Shown here: in pieces, positions 44,492-53,855 of the stretch
How positions within the stretch are numbered: position 1 is the first letter of the stretch
Layout of the letters: the number at the start of each line of letters is the position of its first letter
Notes under the pieces: model-generated
The model's database searches: none
What the model saw: the letters and a program-made list of their open reading frames with translations, nothing else
Told to the model about the DNA's origin: nothing
Assembly: GCF_900167075.1 (NCBI RefSeq)
Contig: NZ_FUWH01000009.1
Span: forward strand, 8,586 to 72,585
DNA from: Sediminibacterium ginsengisoli
Lineage (GTDB): Bacteria; Bacteroidota; Bacteroidia; Chitinophagales; Chitinophagaceae
Length of the DNA stretch: 64,000 bases
Reading direction: 5' to 3'
Program-made: the position numbers and the translations under genes

Positions 44492-46894
44492 TTATACCAG
44501 CGCAAGTTCGGTAACCTGCTGCATCGTCTTCACATAATGGAACTCGACGCCTTTGATAAAATCACTGTCTATCTCGTTCACATCTTTTTCATTCTGCCAG
44601 CAAAGGATAATTTCTTTCAACCCGGCCCTTTTCGCTGCCAGGATCTTTTCCTTGATGCCGCCCACAGGCAATACCTGTCCGCGCAGCGTGATCTCACCGG
44701 TCATCGCCAGGTAAGGTTTCACCTTGCGGCCTGTAAATGCGGAGGCCAGTGACGTGAGCATGGTAATACCTGCACTTGGCCCGTCTTTCGGAACAGCTCC
44801 CTCCGGTACGTGTATATGAATACTTTTCTTCTGGAAATCTGCCGGATCGATACCGTATTTTTTTGCATTGGCCTGCAGGTAACTCAGGGCCGTGCTCGCA
44901 CTTTCCTTCATTACATTTCCGAGGTTACCGGTGAGTTTCAGTTCGCCTTTACCATCACTGAGCAGGGTTTCAATGAAGAGAATATCGCCGCCTACATAAG
45001 TCCATGCAAGTCCTACAGCCACACCAGGCAGGTTGGCGGTTTTATATATTTCGTTGGAATAACGGGGCTGACCGAGGATCTTTTCCACATCTGCCGCCGT
45101 CAGGGTCGGTTTTACTTTGTTTTTCAGGGCCAGTTCTTTGGCCTGGTAGCGCATAATCGAAGCCAGTTGCCTGTCCAGTTCACGCACTCCGCTTTCACGG
45201 GTATAATTCTCTACCACTTTCTCCAGTACTTTATCCGCAATCCTGAAATTTACCTTACCGAGCCCATGTGCTTCTTTTTGTTTAGGCAGCAGGTGTCGTT
45301 TGGCTATTTCCACTTTTTCCTCTACCGCATAACCACTCAGGTCAATGATCTCCAGCCTGTCGCGCAGGGCAGGTTGAATATTCTGCAGATTATTGGCAGT
45401 AGCGATAAACAATACTTTACTGAGGTCGTATTCCAGTTCCAGGTAATTATCATAGAATGTATGATTCTGTTCCGGATCCAGTACTTCGAGTAATGCAGAA
45501 GAAGGGTCGCCACGGAAATCGCTGCCGATCTTATCGATCTCGTCCAGTATCATCACCGGGTTGGAAGATTTACACTTACGGATATTCTGTATGATCCGGC
45601 CCGGCATGGCACCGATATAGGTTTTCCGGTGACCGCGGATCTCGCTCTCATCATGCAGACCGCCAAAACTCACCCGCACATACTTACGCCCGATCGCATG
45701 TGCAATGGAACGCCCAAGTGATGTTTTACCGATACCGGGAGGCCCGAGAAAACAAAGAATAGGACTTTTCATATCCCCTTTCAGTTTCAGTACGGCCAGG
45801 TATTCCAGGATGCGGCTTTTGATCTTGGTCATGCCATAATGTTCTGTATCGAGTACGTTTTTGGCATTTTTCAGATCATAGTTGTCTGCAGTATAATCCT
45901 CCCAGGGCAGATCGAGCATCAGGTCGAGGTGGTTGTACACCACTGAGTAATCCGGTGTGGTGGGATGCATCCGCTCCAGTTTGGCAATGCCACTCTGAAA
46001 AAGCGTCTTTGCCGCTTCCGGCCATTTTTTGCCCTCGGCCTTTTTCTTCATCTCTGCGATCTCCCTTTCATTGGAGTCGCCACCCAGCTCTTCTTTGATG
46101 CTTTTCAGCTGCTGTTGCAGGAAATAATCCCGTTGCTGTTTATCTATTTCTGTTCTTGTCTTATTGGTCACTTTGTCTTTCAGCTCGGCAAACTGGAGTT
46201 CTCTTTGCAGGATATGCACCAGCTTTTCAGCGCGTTCGTGCACATCTGCGATTTCCAGCAGGAGCTGTTTTTCATCAAGCTCACTGTTCAGGTTACTGCT
46301 TACGAAATTGATGAGGAAAGACGGGTTCTCGATATTTTTCAGGATGATCGCTGCTTCCGTAGGAAGGTTGGGCGATAACTGGATGATCTGGGTAGCCAGG
46401 TCCTTGATACTGCTGATATAAGCTTCGAAATCTTCTTTTTCCGGCACTTCGGGGTCTTCCAGCAACTTTACCGATGCCCTGAAATAAGGATCTACACTAA
46501 CCATCTGCTCCAGCTCGAAACGTTTCCGGCCCTGGATAATGATCGTAGTTCCGCCGTCCGGCATTTTGATCAGCTTCACAATTTTGGCAACTGTACCGAT
46601 TTTACAGAGATCCTTCGGCTCGGGATCTTCGATCTCCACATCTTTCTGCGCAACCACGCCTACCAGCTTATCCAGTTTGTAGGCATCGTTTACCGCTTTG
46701 ATGCTTTTGTCGCGCCCTACCGTGATCGGTAATACCACACCCGGGAACAGCACAGTATTCCTGAGCGGAAGTATGGGGAGGGTTTCCGGGATTATCAGCG
46801 GTTTGTCCAGTTCACTATCATTCTCATTGATAGGAATGATGGGCATAAAATCCGTATCATCTTCAGATCTGAAAAACAATTTCTCTTTCAACAT
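44492..46894 (-). CDS. lon: ATP-dependent protease Lon
   Basis: An 800-aa cytosolic protease that removes misfolded and regulatory proteins. The order is the LON substrate-binding N-domain ([19 protein letters not shown]), a helical linker, the AAA+ module with Walker [10 protein letters not shown] and Walker [12 protein letters not shown], and the S16 protease domain with the catalytic Ser in [11 protein letters not shown] and Lys shortly after in [14 protein letters not shown]. Length and order are those of bacterial Lon (LonA). It has its own terminator. It is preceded upstream by the small lipoprotein on the same strand. Confidence 0.96.
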   Translation of the reverse strand: MLKEKLFFRSEDDTDFMPIIPINENDSELDKPLIIPETLPILPLRNTVLFPGVVLPITVGRDKSIKAVNDAYKLDKLVGVVAQKDVEIEDPEPKDLCKIGTVAKIVKLIKMPDGGTTIIIQGRKRFELEQMVSVDPYFRASVKLLEDPEVPEKEDFEAYISSIKDLATQIIQLSPNLPTEAAIILKNIENPSFLINFVSSNLNSELDEKQLLLEIADVHERAEKLVHILQRELQFAELKDKVTNKTRTEIDKQQRDYFLQQQLKSIKEELGGDSNEREIAEMKKKAEGKKWPEAAKTLFQSGIAKLERMHPTTPDYSVVYNHLDLMLDLPWEDYTADNYDLKNAKNVLDTEHYGMTKIKSRILEYLAVLKLKGDMKSPILCFLGPPGIGKTSLGRSIAHAIGRKYVRVSFGGLHDESEIRGHRKTYIGAMPGRIIQNIRKCKSSNPVMILDEIDKIGSDFRGDPSSALLEVLDPEQNHTFYDNYLELEYDLSKVLFIATANNLQNIQPALRDRLEIIDLSGYAVEEKVEIAKRHLLPKQKEAHGLGKVNFRIADKVLEKVVENYTRESGVRELDRQLASIMRYQAKELALKNKVKPTLTAADVEKILGQPRYSNEIYKTANLPGVAVGLAWTYVGGDILFIETLLSDGKGELKLTGNLGNVMKESASTALSYLQANAKKYGIDPADFQKKSIHIHVPEGAVPKDGPSAGITMLTSLASAFTGRKVKPYLAMTGEITLRGQVLPVGGIKEKILAAKRAGLKEIILCWQNEKDVNEIDSDFIKGVEFHYVKTMQQVTELALV

Positions 46895-47013
46895 AACTTA
46901 CTTTATGGTCAATATGTCACCTGGCAGCCGGACTACAGCCAATTATCCAGTCGGTAAAATTAATTCAATATTGGTGCCATCCGCTATAAAAAGGCAGATT
47001 TGGCATAACCTGG

Positions 47014-47044
47014 AAAAAAAAATCCTCCCGGTAAACCGGGAGGA
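47014..47044 (-). terminator. Intrinsic terminator after small lipoprotein gene
   Basis: Perfect TCCTCCCGG / CCGGGAGGA arms with a TAAA loop and nine T on the minus strand. Confidence 0.92.
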
Positions 47045-47079
47045 CCTTCTTGCAAGAAGTAATATTTTTAAAACAAATA

Positions 47080-47280
47080 CTATTTCTTAGTTGTGTCAGC
47101 AGCAGCTTTAGTAGTGTCTGCGTGAGTAGTGTCAACTGGAGCAGCAGCGGCAGCAGCAGCTTTGATGCTATCAGCGATACGTGCGCTATCAGCAGCAGCA
47201 GCAGCAGCATCTTTGTTTTCACCTGAGTTACAAGCAGCCATAACACCAGCTACAGCTAAGATTGCGAATACTTTTTTCAT
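47080..47280 (-). CDS. Tiny alanine-rich lipoprotein
   Basis: A 66-aa lipoprotein. MKKVFAILAVAGVMAAC gives a lipobox with Cys17, and the mature 50 residues are low-complexity Ala/Asp/Thr/Lys (DAAAAAADSARIADS, IKAAAAAAAPVDTT, KAAADTTKK). Much of it is coded by GCT/GCA repeats, seen as CAG-type triplets on the plus strand. Small abundant lipoproteins of this kind are widespread in Bacteroidetes and of unknown function. A full consensus promoter and a strong terminator frame it, which suggests high expression. The start is the ATG before KKVFAIL; the longer frame has no signal sequence. Confidence 0.82.
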   Translation of the reverse strand: MKKVFAILAVAGVMAACNSGENKDAAAAAADSARIADSIKAAAAAAAPVDTTHADTTKAAADTTKK

Positions 47281-47315
47281 TGTACTTGTTTTTTTAATAC
47301 GTTTTAAATACGGCG

Positions 47316-47345
47316 CAAAGATAATTGCCGCTGTCAATTAAGCAA
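47316..47345 (-). promoter_or_regulatory. Full Bacteroidetes promoter for small lipoprotein gene
   Basis: On the minus strand TTG (47343-47345), 19 bases, then TATCTTTG (47316-47323): an exact -33/-7 pair. It lies 35 bases before the ATG. Confidence 0.75.
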
Positions 47346-47362
47346 GTTTTAACGAAAAAAAA

Positions 47363-48679
47363 TTATTTCTTTCTGAAAAATATTCTAACCGGCACCCCTT
47401 TAAAGTTAAACTGGGTCCTCAGCTGGTTCTCGAGGTAGTTACGGTAAGGCTGTTTGATATCGTCCGGGTAGTTGGTAAAAAAAGCGAATGAAGGAACATG
47501 TGTCGGTAATTGTGTCACATATTTGATCTTCACCGTATTGCCTCTCACTACCGGGGCATGATAAGCCTGCACGGCTTTCAGCATTACATCATTCAGCTGG
47601 GAAGTAGGGATTTTACGTTTCTTGTTCTCAAACACTTCAAGTCCCAGTTCAATGGCTTTGAAGATCCTCGTTTTCTCATGCACCGAGATAAAAAGAACAG
47701 GTACATCAGAGAAAGGGGCCAGTTTTTGCTTCAAGTTTTTTTCGTAATCACGGGCTGTATTCGTCTCTTTTTCAACGAGATCCCACTTGTTAACCAATAC
47801 CACGATCCCTTTTCCTTTCCGTGCAGCCAGGCTGAAGATCGTTACGTCCTGGGCAGTGATTCCTTTGTCTGCATCGAGCAACAGCAGGCATACATCAGCT
47901 TCATCCATAGCGCGGATGGCACGTATAATAGAGTAAAACTCCAGGTCATCCTTCTCTTTGCTCTTTTTACGGATACCAGCAGTATCGATTAAGATAAATT
48001 CTTTCTGAAAGAGATTATAACGGGTATGGATGGTATCACGGGTAGTGCCGGCAATATCACTTACAATGGTACGCTCTTCGCCGATCAGTGCATTGAGAAG
48101 GGACGATTTCCCAACGTTCGGCTGACCAATGATTGCGAATTTAGGCACTTCGCTTTCGCGCATCGCCTCTTCCACGTCTACCGGTTCGATATCGGCCGTA
48201 ATAGCATCAAGTAATTCTCCAGTTCCGCTTCCAGAGATACTGCTAATGAAGAAGTTATGTTCAAACCCAAGACTATAGAACTCTGTTGCTTCCAGCTCTC
48301 TCGTACCATTGTCGACCTTATTAACTACCACATAAACCGGCTTGGTCGAGCGCCTCAGCAGGTCGGCCACAGACTCATCCAGGTCCGTGATACCGGTTGC
48401 CACATCTACCATGAATATAACCGCATTGGCTTCATCGATGGCTATGCGTACCTGCTTGCGGATCTCCGTTTCAAACACATCGCTGCTGCCGGAAACAAAT
48501 CCCCCGGTATCGATCAGGTTGAATACTTTACCATTCCAGTCGGCAATACCATACTGGCGATCCCTGGTAACACCACTCACATCATCTACAATAGCCTTGC
48601 GGTTCTCCAGCAGGCGGTTAAAGAAAGTGCTTTTTCCAACATTCGGGCGACCAACGATCGCAACTGTATAACTCTTCAT
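47363..48679 (-). CDS. der: Ribosome biogenesis GTPase Der (EngA)
   Basis: A 438-aa double GTPase for 50S subunit assembly. The first G domain has GRPNVGKSTFFN, DTGGF and NKVD; the second has GQPNVGKSSLLN, DTAGIRKK and NKWD. A KH-like C-terminal domain follows (FFTNYPDDIKQPYRNYLENQLR). The start is the ATG before KSYTVAIVGRP; the longer frame adds 13 residues not in the family. It follows era on the same strand, but a 209-base AT-rich spacer separates them, so der probably has its own promoter (a TATATTG-like element is seen there). Confidence 0.95.
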   Translation of the reverse strand: MKSYTVAIVGRPNVGKSTFFNRLLENRKAIVDDVSGVTRDRQYGIADWNGKVFNLIDTGGFVSGSSDVFETEIRKQVRIAIDEANAVIFMVDVATGITDLDESVADLLRRSTKPVYVVVNKVDNGTRELEATEFYSLGFEHNFFISSISGSGTGELLDAITADIEPVDVEEAMRESEVPKFAIIGQPNVGKSSLLNALIGEERTIVSDIAGTTRDTIHTRYNLFQKEFILIDTAGIRKKSKEKDDLEFYSIIRAIRAMDEADVCLLLLDADKGITAQDVTIFSLAARKGKGIVVLVNKWDLVEKETNTARDYEKNLKQKLAPFSDVPVLFISVHEKTRIFKAIELGLEVFENKKRKIPTSQLNDVMLKAVQAYHAPVVRGNTVKIKYVTQLPTHVPSFAFFTNYPDDIKQPYRNYLENQLRTQFNFKGVPVRIFFRKK

Positions 48680-48888
48680 AACTATTCCGATATATGATTC
48701 AATATAACCTTTCAACAAATTGAAAATCAGATCATATTGAAAAAATAAAAAATAAATTAATTTTTTTCCAGGCTTTATGCGTCAAATTCTATTCCTACCT
48801 AACTTAAACATGGCGTTTCAATCTTTCTTCTTGCCTGAAATGGATCAAATTAAATCGCAATTATAATTTACAATAAATTAATAATCAA

Positions 48889-49761
48889 TTATTTATATCC
48901 ATATTCATTCAATTGCATCTCATTATCCCTCCATTTGGGTCTTACCTTCACAAACAACTCCAGGAATACTTTCTGGCCAATAAATGCTTCAATGTCTTTA
49001 CGGGCACTGGTACCGATCTGCCGGATCATTTTCCCCTTATCTCCGATGATGATCGCTTTCTGGGTTTCCCGCTGAACGATGATATCGGCCTGGATCTTTA
49101 CAAGGGTATCTTTTTCCTTAAACTCATTTACCATCACCGCGGTGTGGTAAGGAATTTCATCCCCGAAAAGTTCATAGATCTTTTCTCGGATCAGCTCTGC
49201 TACAAAAAATTTAGTAGGCAGATCACTCAGGTCGTCCTCGTCATAGAAAGGAGCCGACTCAGGCAAAAGCGACAGAATGGCATTCAACAGCTTATCCAGG
49301 TGTATCTTCTGTAGCGCCCCGATCTTTACTATTTTCTTGTAATAAGGCCGTTGTCCGAAAAAAGCTTCCGCTTCCGCGATCTTACCATTGGCCGCTGCAT
49401 CGATCTTGTTCAGGACCAGCAGGCAGGGTATGCTAAGCTTCAGCGACTGGAAAATAGCATCACATTCTTCGAAATTATCGTTGGCATCCACGATGAGCAG
49501 GGCAATATCGGCGTCTTCAAGGGCGCTTTTCACTGCCGCCATCATGCGCTGATGGAGTTTATATTTCGGGTCGATGATACCGGGCGTGTCTGAAAAGATC
49601 ACCTGGTACTCACCTGGTTTGTTCAGAAAAGCTTTGATCCGATGCCTGGTAGTTTGCACTTTGGAAGACACAATAGCCATTTTCTCACCTACCAGCGCGT
49701 TGAGCAGGGTGCTTTTGCCGGCATTCGGCTTTCCGAATATGTTTACAAATCCCGCTTTCAT
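48889..49761 (-). CDS. era: GTPase Era
   Basis: A 290-aa GTPase that binds the 3' end of 16S rRNA and helps 30S maturation. The G domain shows GKPNAGKSTLLN, DTPGI and NKID. The C-terminal KH domain is marked by the DIIVQRETQKAIIIGDKGKMIRQIG stretch, where the glycine-rich IGDKG is the RNA-binding GxxG. Length and order are normal. It lies between the initiator tRNA (upstream) and der (downstream), all on the minus strand. Confidence 0.96.
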   Translation of the reverse strand: MKAGFVNIFGKPNAGKSTLLNALVGEKMAIVSSKVQTTRHRIKAFLNKPGEYQVIFSDTPGIIDPKYKLHQRMMAAVKSALEDADIALLIVDANDNFEECDAIFQSLKLSIPCLLVLNKIDAAANGKIAEAEAFFGQRPYYKKIVKIGALQKIHLDKLLNAILSLLPESAPFYDEDDLSDLPTKFFVAELIREKIYELFGDEIPYHTAVMVNEFKEKDTLVKIQADIIVQRETQKAIIIGDKGKMIRQIGTSARKDIEAFIGQKVFLELFVKVRPKWRDNEMQLNEYGYK

Positions 49762-49796
49762 GGTACCGGTAAATTAACGATTAAACGCCATTAATT

Positions 49797-49820
49797 AAAA
49801 AAGGCCCTCAGGAGGGCCTT
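49797..49820 (-). terminator. Intrinsic terminator after tRNA-fMet
   Basis: AAGGCCCTC / GAGGGCCTT stem with a short loop and T6 on the minus strand, eight bases past the tRNA. Confidence 0.85.
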
Positions 49821-49827
49821 TTCTCTG

Positions 49828-49899
<72 letters not shown>

Positions 49900-49988
49900 A
49901 TGTATTGGATTGCAAAAGTAAGGGTATGCAATTTAGCAGCCAAATATTATTGAAAGTATTCGCAAAATAATTTAGCGGGCTTAAAACA

Positions 49989-50031
49989 AACGGCCTTTGT
50001 AATGAAGCTGTTATACATTACAAAGGCCGTT
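49989..50031 (-). terminator. Intrinsic terminator after second DUF2807 gene
   Basis: Perfect 16-base arms (AACGGCCTTTGTAATG and its complement) with an 11-base loop; TTTGTTTT follows on the minus strand. Confidence 0.88.
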
Positions 50032-50054
50032 ATCTGCCGGAAATGGCGCTACGG

Positions 50055-50792
50055 TTAATCGTCTCTCCGTTTTACCGTAGCACCACCGCTGGCACTGATA
50101 TCCCTGATCAGACCTGTACCTTTATAGTAGATGGAACTACCACCTGAGGCACTGGCACTCAATTCTTTATTCACCGTGATGCGGATGCCGGAAGCACCGC
50201 TGGCATCCAGTTTACAATAGTCGATCTTCAGATCGTATGCTTTGATCTCACTCGCGCCGGAAGCATTGATATTGGTTTTTTCCGCTGTTCCTGCCAGGCT
50301 CATCTTGGAAGCACCACTGGCATCGAGCCTCAGCTTGCTGGTGATCACCTCACCGGTCAGGTCGCTGGCGCCCGACATTTCCAGCCAGAGTTCATCCAGT
50401 TTCACCTTTTCCGTGAACTTCACGTTACAGGCTCCGGAAGCTTCTACCCGGTCTATTTTCCTGAAAGTAACATAAGCTTTCATTTTGTGGTTGCCCCAGG
50501 ATTTCCAGTTTAAGCCCTTGGCATCGAAATAGATATGTAATACACTGCCTCTTACTTCGGTACGGATCCGGTTCATGATCTCATCGGAACTGGCACTTAC
50601 CGCCACAGCATCTTCCCCGCCCTGCGACAGGTAAAGATCGATAGCTCCGGATACCTCGATCCCGGTAAAGCTGCCAACGGACCGCACCTGGGCATTGGCA
50701 TCATATACAAGATTTTTTTCATTTTGCGCATGGACCGTTTCTGATACGGCTCCGGTTACGATGACCAGGAATGCGAGCAATATTTTCTTCAT
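50055..50792 (-). CDS. Exported DUF2807 (head GIN domain) protein, paralogue
   Basis: A 245-aa exported protein, the second DUF2807 gene of the window. The signal peptide ends SETVHAQ (about residue 23). The body has a strikingly regular set of Ala-Ser-Gly-Ala turns (EASGACNV, EMSGASDL, DASGASKM, NASGASEI, DASGASGI, SASGGSSI) spaced about 20 residues apart, as expected of a right-handed beta-helix. It ends GLIRDISASGGATVKRR. The start is the ATG before KKILLAF. Function is unknown. It is divergent from the TPP-riboswitch receptor. Confidence 0.85.
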   Translation of the reverse strand: MKKILLAFLVIVTGAVSETVHAQNEKNLVYDANAQVRSVGSFTGIEVSGAIDLYLSQGGEDAVAVSASSDEIMNRIRTEVRGSVLHIYFDAKGLNWKSWGNHKMKAYVTFRKIDRVEASGACNVKFTEKVKLDELWLEMSGASDLTGEVITSKLRLDASGASKMSLAGTAEKTNINASGASEIKAYDLKIDYCKLDASGASGIRITVNKELSASASGGSSIYYKGTGLIRDISASGGATVKRRDD

Positions 50793-50843
50793 GGGGGCGA
50801 ACTTCATTTTATTTATAACGGAATCCTGAAATTAAAGTTACAG

Positions 50844-50874
50844 TTGGGATTGATTTTATGATTATCTATTTTTG
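50844..50874 (+). promoter_or_regulatory. Full Bacteroidetes promoter for TPP-regulated receptor
   Basis: TTG (50844-50846), 20 bases, then TATTTTTG (50867-50874): an exact -33/-7 pair. The start of transcription would fall just before the riboswitch. Confidence 0.78.
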
Positions 50875-50886
50875 CAGCGGATCATT

Positions 50887-50984
50887 CCTCGGGGTGCTCT
50901 GCCGCCATGAGTGCACGCATGGCGGTAAGGGCTGAGATAATACCCGTTGAACCTGAACAGGGTAATTCCTGCGAAGGGAAGGTG
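50887..50984 (+). promoter_or_regulatory. TPP (thi-box) riboswitch
   Basis: All conserved elements of the thiamine-pyrophosphate aptamer are present in order: GGGGTG (50891-50896), CTGAGA (50932-50937), the ACCTGAACAGGGTAAT core (50951-50966) and GCGAAGGGAAG (50971-50981). A variable P3a-like stem, CCGCCATG / CATGGCGG (50902-50925), is perfect. It lies between a consensus promoter and a TonB-dependent receptor gene. A T6 run follows directly; whether control acts at transcription or translation cannot be told. Confidence 0.96.
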
Positions 50985-51059
50985 TACATTTTTTCTGTAG
51001 TCCCTCCTGGCTGTAGCTATTCAATCCCTGTTCCCATTATTAACTTTTAAAGATTCAGA

Positions 51060-53438
51060 ATGAAAAAGTTTTTGGGAACAATGTCATTGGCATTCCTCAC
51101 CCTTTTTGCCCTTGCGCAAAACAAGATGCTTGTAAAAGGCATTATTACAGACAAACAATCCCGTGTTCCGCTGGCTGGCGCCAGTATTTCACTGGGAAGT
51201 ATCCGTACCGTAACCGATGAAACCGGGCATTTCCTGTTCAGCAGGGTCGGTGCGGGTAGTTACCGGCTGGCAGTGTCAAGTATCGGTTACCAGTTTTTTT
51301 CTCAGGAGCTGGCGGTAAAAGATGCGGTAACCGAACTGAACATCGCACTCGAACCCGCTGTGCTTTACCTGGAGCCGCTGGAAGTAAAAGCGGTAAGGGC
51401 GTCCGACAAAGCGCCTTTTGCCAAAACCAATCTCAGTAAAGAAGAGATCAGTAAAAACAACCTGGGGCAGGACATTCCTTTCCTGCTCAACCAGACCCCT
51501 TCCGTAGTGGTAAATGCGGATGCCGGAAACGGTGTTGGTTATACGGCTATGCGCATCCGCGGCTCGGATGCCACCCGTATCAACGTTACGCTGAATGGCA
51601 TTCCTTATAACGATGCGGAAAGCATGGGAACTTTTTTTGTAAACCTGCCCGATTTCGCATCTTCGGTCAACAGCATACAGGTACAGCGCGGCGTGGGTAC
51701 TTCTTCCAACGGTGCCAGTGCTTTCGGTGCAACACTGAACCTTGCCACCAACGAGTACAATGAAAAACCCTATGCCGAGTTCAATAACAGTTTTGGTTCT
51801 TTCAATACCTGGAAAAATACCGTAAGAGCCGGTTCCGGCCTGATCGACGGTCATTTCACCATTGATGCGCGTTTGAGTAAAATATCCAGCGATGGTTATA
51901 TCGACCGCGCCACCAGCGACCTCAGCTCTTTTTACCTGAGCACAGCCTGGATGAACAAACGTTCCTCACTCCGTTTCAACCTGTTTTCCGGTAAGGAGAA
52001 AACCTACCAGGCCTGGTATGGTGTGGCAGAATCGCTGCTGCATACGGATCGTACCAACAATCCTGCAGGAACTGAGAAAAGCGGTGCTCCTTATGATAAC
52101 CAGACCGACAACTACACACAGACCCACTACCAGCTTTTCTTCAACCATGCGTTCAGCAATACCTGGTCGTTCAATACAGCTGCGTTCCTTACAAGAGGAT
52201 ATGGTTATTACGAAGAATATAAAGCAGATGCGGCTTTTTCGAAATATGGCTTACCGAATGTTACTATCGGCGGTACAACCATCACCTCTTCTGATCTCGT
52301 GCGTCAGCGCTGGCTCGATAACTATTTTTATGGCCAGACTTTTTCGCTCCGCCATAAGAACGGCGGCAATGAGTTCACTTTTGGTGGCGGCTGGACGCGT
52401 TATGACGGTACACACTTTGGTACGCTTCCCTGGATCCAGTTAAGCAGTGCACCTAAAGATTACCGTTATTATGATTATGATGCCGTTAAGAAAGATGTGA
52501 ACTTCTATGCAAAATGGCAACACCAGCTCGGAAGGTATTTTACTTCTTTTGCAGATCTGCAATACCGTAATGTCAATCATACCATGAATGGCTTCCAGGG
52601 TAACCCCCAGCTGCTGGTGAACCGTAATTTCAATTTCATCAACCCGAAAGCCGGTATCACTTATGCACGCAATGGCATGCAGTTGTACTTCAGTTATGCA
52701 CTGGGCAACAAGGAGCCGAACCGCGATGATTTCCAGGCGAGCCCGTTGAACCAGCCCAAACAGGAGACCATGCACGATTTCGAGCTTGGCTTTGAAAAGA
52801 AAAACAGCCGTTTCCGTTTTGCTGCTGATGTATATTATATGTATTACCGGAACCAGCTGGTACTGACGGGCAAGATCAATGATGTAGGCGCGAGTACCCG
52901 GATCAATGTTCCCTACAGTTACCGCTTAGGACTGGAACTGCAGGGCAGCGCTATACTGTCTGATCATTTTAATGTTGCTGCCAACATCGCGTTCAGCAGG
53001 AATAAGATCAGTTCATTTACAGAATACATCGACAACTATGATACAAACGGGCAGGACGCGATCGCACACCGCAATACCAATATCTCCTACTCGCCTGCCG
53101 TAGTGGGTGGACTTACCCTGAATGTATTACCTGTTCAGCAGCTTACTTTAAGCCTGGTAAGCAAATGGGTGGGTAAACAATATATGGACAATACACAAAA
53201 CGAAAACCGCAAACTGAATGCATTCTTTGTACAGGATGCGCGATTGAGCTGGCAGGTGAATACAAGGTTATTCCGCGACTGCCGTGTAATTGCCCAGGTG
53301 AACAACCTGTTTAACAAACAATATGAGCCGAATGGCTTTACTTATAACTATATCAGTGGTGGTGCAACCGTTACGGAAAACGGTTACTATCCAATGGCCG
53401 GAACCAATTTTGTGTTTGGTCTGAACATCGGTTTGTAA
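51060..53438 (+). CDS. TonB-dependent receptor, probable thiamine or precursor uptake
   Basis: A 792-aa outer-membrane receptor. The signal peptide is about 19 residues (ending LFALAQ). A CarboxypepD_reg-like domain follows (MLVKGIITDKQSRVPLAGASISL, about 24-105). The plug has AMRIRGSDATRINVTLNGIPYNDAESMG and SVNSIQVQRGVGTSSNGASAFGATLNL. The 22-strand-type barrel ends TNFVFGLNIGL. The TPP riboswitch in its leader makes thiamine, or a pyrimidine or thiazole precursor, the likely substrate; riboswitch-controlled TonB receptors of this kind are known in Bacteroidetes. No inner-membrane PnuT or thiamine kinase gene follows: a terminator ends the unit. Confidence 0.92.
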   Translation: MKKFLGTMSLAFLTLFALAQNKMLVKGIITDKQSRVPLAGASISLGSIRTVTDETGHFLFSRVGAGSYRLAVSSIGYQFFSQELAVKDAVTELNIALEPAVLYLEPLEVKAVRASDKAPFAKTNLSKEEISKNNLGQDIPFLLNQTPSVVVNADAGNGVGYTAMRIRGSDATRINVTLNGIPYNDAESMGTFFVNLPDFASSVNSIQVQRGVGTSSNGASAFGATLNLATNEYNEKPYAEFNNSFGSFNTWKNTVRAGSGLIDGHFTIDARLSKISSDGYIDRATSDLSSFYLSTAWMNKRSSLRFNLFSGKEKTYQAWYGVAESLLHTDRTNNPAGTEKSGAPYDNQTDNYTQTHYQLFFNHAFSNTWSFNTAAFLTRGYGYYEEYKADAAFSKYGLPNVTIGGTTITSSDLVRQRWLDNYFYGQTFSLRHKNGGNEFTFGGGWTRYDGTHFGTLPWIQLSSAPKDYRYYDYDAVKKDVNFYAKWQHQLGRYFTSFADLQYRNVNHTMNGFQGNPQLLVNRNFNFINPKAGITYARNGMQLYFSYALGNKEPNRDDFQASPLNQPKQETMHDFELGFEKKNSRFRFAADVYYMYYRNQLVLTGKINDVGASTRINVPYSYRLGLELQGSAILSDHFNVAANIAFSRNKISSFTEYIDNYDTNGQDAIAHRNTNISYSPAVVGGLTLNVLPVQQLTLSLVSKWVGKQYMDNTQNENRKLNAFFVQDARLSWQVNTRLFRDCRVIAQVNNLFNKQYEPNGFTYNYISGGATVTENGYYPMAGTNFVFGLNIGL

Positions 53439-53456
53439 CCTCCACCAACCAACAAG

Positions 53457-53485
53457 GAAGCCACCTGCGAGGGTGGCTTCTGCTT
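53457..53485 (+). terminator. Intrinsic terminator after TonB-dependent receptor
   Basis: GAAGCCACC / GGTGGCTTC arms with a six-base loop, followed by TGCTTTT. Good stem, modest T tract. Confidence 0.75.
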
Positions 53486-53511
53486 TTATATTATTCGTTA
53501 TTCCGGTTGAT

Positions 53512-53820
53512 CTATCTGCCGATCTGCTCCTGCCAGGCCAGCATACCGCCGGTTACATTCACAACATTGGAAAAACCCATGGTTTCGAGAATGAGGCAGG
53601 CTTGTCCGCTGCGGTTTCCGCTGCGGCAATAAATATATACTTCAGCATCTTTCAGGTCTTCTATTTCATCAACCTGCATGGTCTGCACTTTACCCAATGG
53701 CAGCAGGATGCCGCCGATATTGAATTCTGCATTTTCATGCGGTTCGCGCACGTCTACCAGGTTTACCTGTTCGCCGGCGTCTATTTTAGCTTTGAGCTCG
53801 TTTACGGTAATTGTTTGCAT
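53512..53820 (-). CDS. Rhodanese-like domain protein
   Basis: A 102-aa single rhodanese domain. The active-site loop is YCRSGNRS with Cys65, and the early LVDVREPHENAEFNIGGILLPLG is the conserved CH2A-type start. The C-terminal GFSNVVNVTGGMLAWQEQI closes the domain. It may carry sulfane sulfur; the acceptor is unknown. It is probably the last gene of a ddl-PASTA-rhodanese unit, 35 bases after the PASTA gene. Confidence 0.92.
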   Translation of the reverse strand: MQTITVNELKAKIDAGEQVNLVDVREPHENAEFNIGGILLPLGKVQTMQVDEIEDLKDAEVYIYCRSGNRSGQACLILETMGFSNVVNVTGGMLAWQEQIGR

Positions 53821-53855
53821 AGGTTTTATTGTAAGAGATGGTAAATAGGTTGTTA

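Noticed and set aside
47126..47220. CAG-type triplet repeats as a possible CRISPR or tandem array
   Set aside because: They are simple codon repeats of an alanine tract in a lipoprotein gene, without spacers.
46965..47246. 93-codon minus-strand frame overlapping the small lipoprotein
   Set aside because: It is a Leu-rich shift-frame of the triplet repeats. The lipobox frame beside it, with promoter and terminator, is clearly the real gene.
49900..49988. Additional tRNA or small RNA beside tRNA-fMet
   Set aside because: No second cloverleaf or stem structure is seen apart from the two terminators.
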